20,859 bases of DNA from contig DASQ01000046.1 in assembly GCA_002503885.1 (NCBI GenBank), positions 1 through 20,859 on the forward strand. Direction: 5' to 3'. Shown one piece after another: positions 20,820 through 20,859 of the stretch. The translations under genes and the position numbers were made by a program. Numbering within the stretch: the first letter of the stretch is position 1; every line of letters starts with the position of its first letter. This DNA is from Methanoculleus marisnigri. Lineage in GTDB: Archaea; Halobacteriota; Methanomicrobia; Methanomicrobiales; Methanoculleaceae. The notes under the pieces were generated by a model. That model was given only the letters and a program-made list of their open reading frames with translations, was not told where the DNA came from and did no database searches.

Positions 20820-20859
20820 ATGCTCCAGGCCTACAAGTATCGGCTGTACCCTTCTCGGG
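20820..20859 (+). CDS. tnpB: TnpB family RNA-guided nuclease/transposase accessory protein, N-terminal fragment
   Basis: Only 13 codons are inside the window: MLQAYKYRLYPSR. This matches the very conserved N terminus of TnpB/OrfB proteins of IS605 and IS1341 elements (a strand with YKYRLYP, then normally a T/S-x-x-Q helix). TnpB proteins are RuvC-like nucleases guided by an RNA made from the element's right end, and are ancestral to Cas12. The rest of the gene, including the RuvC catalytic residues and zinc finger, lies outside the window, so whether it is intact cannot be judged. Confidence 0.82.
   Translation, partial: MLQAYKYRLYPSR

Larger units (their letters stand above)
20693..20859 (+). 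mobile_element. Left part of an IS605/IS1341-type element carrying tnpB (cut by window end)
   Basis: A composite hairpin of about 73 bases (20693-20765) is followed by a TATA box and the first codons of tnpB. The inner stem is CCCCACCC-TTCA-GGGTGGGG (20718-20737). The outer arms are GGGTGA with TCACCC (20693-20698 / 20760-20765) and GGGCGG with CCGCCC (20702-20707 / 20750-20755). Subterminal hairpins are typical of single-strand-transposing IS200/IS605 elements. No tnpA lies upstream, so it is tnpB-only here unless tnpA is beyond the window. The exact left boundary is not determined. Confidence 0.7.

Overview
The window looks like high-GC DNA from a euryarchaeal methanogen, most likely a Methanoculleus-like member of the Methanomicrobiales. 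The evidence is TATA/BRE-type promoters 25-35 bases upstream of several starts, a mix of GGAG/GGTGA ribosome sites and leaderless starts, poly-T terminators, a tRNA without encoded CCA, and an archaeal gene set (C5-pathway tetrapyrrole operon, DUF2284, iron-sulfur flavoprotein, beta carbonic anhydrase). The genus is an inference from protein character, not from a database match.

Layout. (1) 1-2540: a DUF2284 metal-binding protein converges on an actinobacterial-type inositol-phosphate synthase (367 aa), followed by a tRNA-Gly(GCC) with its own terminator. (2) 2545-4279: a leftward pair of membrane proteins, a PrsW-type intramembrane protease and a polytopic protein whose frame is broken by one base at a G6 tract. 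(3) 4433-10122: a tightly overlapping six-gene operon from glutamyl-tRNA to precorrin-2/sirohydrochlorin: Met8-like dehydrogenase, hemA, hemB, hemL, hemC and cobA. hemD (uroporphyrinogen-III synthase) is not present. (4) 10123-13606: a 500-base repeat-rich gap, ilvD, a 414-base gap, a beta-class carbonic anhydrase, and a convergent small thioredoxin-fold protein whose stop codon overlaps that of the anhydrase. (5) 13635-18886: an iron-sulfur flavoprotein with an extra N-terminal domain, divergent from carA-carB. (6) 18887-20859: a 694-base gap with two inverted copies of a roughly 105-bp GC-rich repeat, a lone betaine-type ABC substrate-binding lipoprotein, and the left part of an IS605/IS1341-type element that starts tnpB at the window edge.

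How the genes work together. The hem operon supplies precorrin-2 for siroheme, cobalamin and coenzyme F430, cofactors central to methanogenesis. CarAB (bicarbonate plus glutamine to carbamoyl phosphate) and carbonic anhydrase both deal with bicarbonate but are not in one operon. IlvD serves branched-chain amino acid synthesis, and the inositol-phosphate synthase serves inositol lipids or solutes.

The least explained parts are a three-copy dispersed repeat with two nested hairpins, the composite hairpin before tnpB, the G6 frameshift, a perfect palindrome over the prsW-type start codon, and the missing hemD. I found no CRISPR array and no clear new defence or biosynthetic system; tnpB is the nearest to an RNA-guided system and is cut by the window end.
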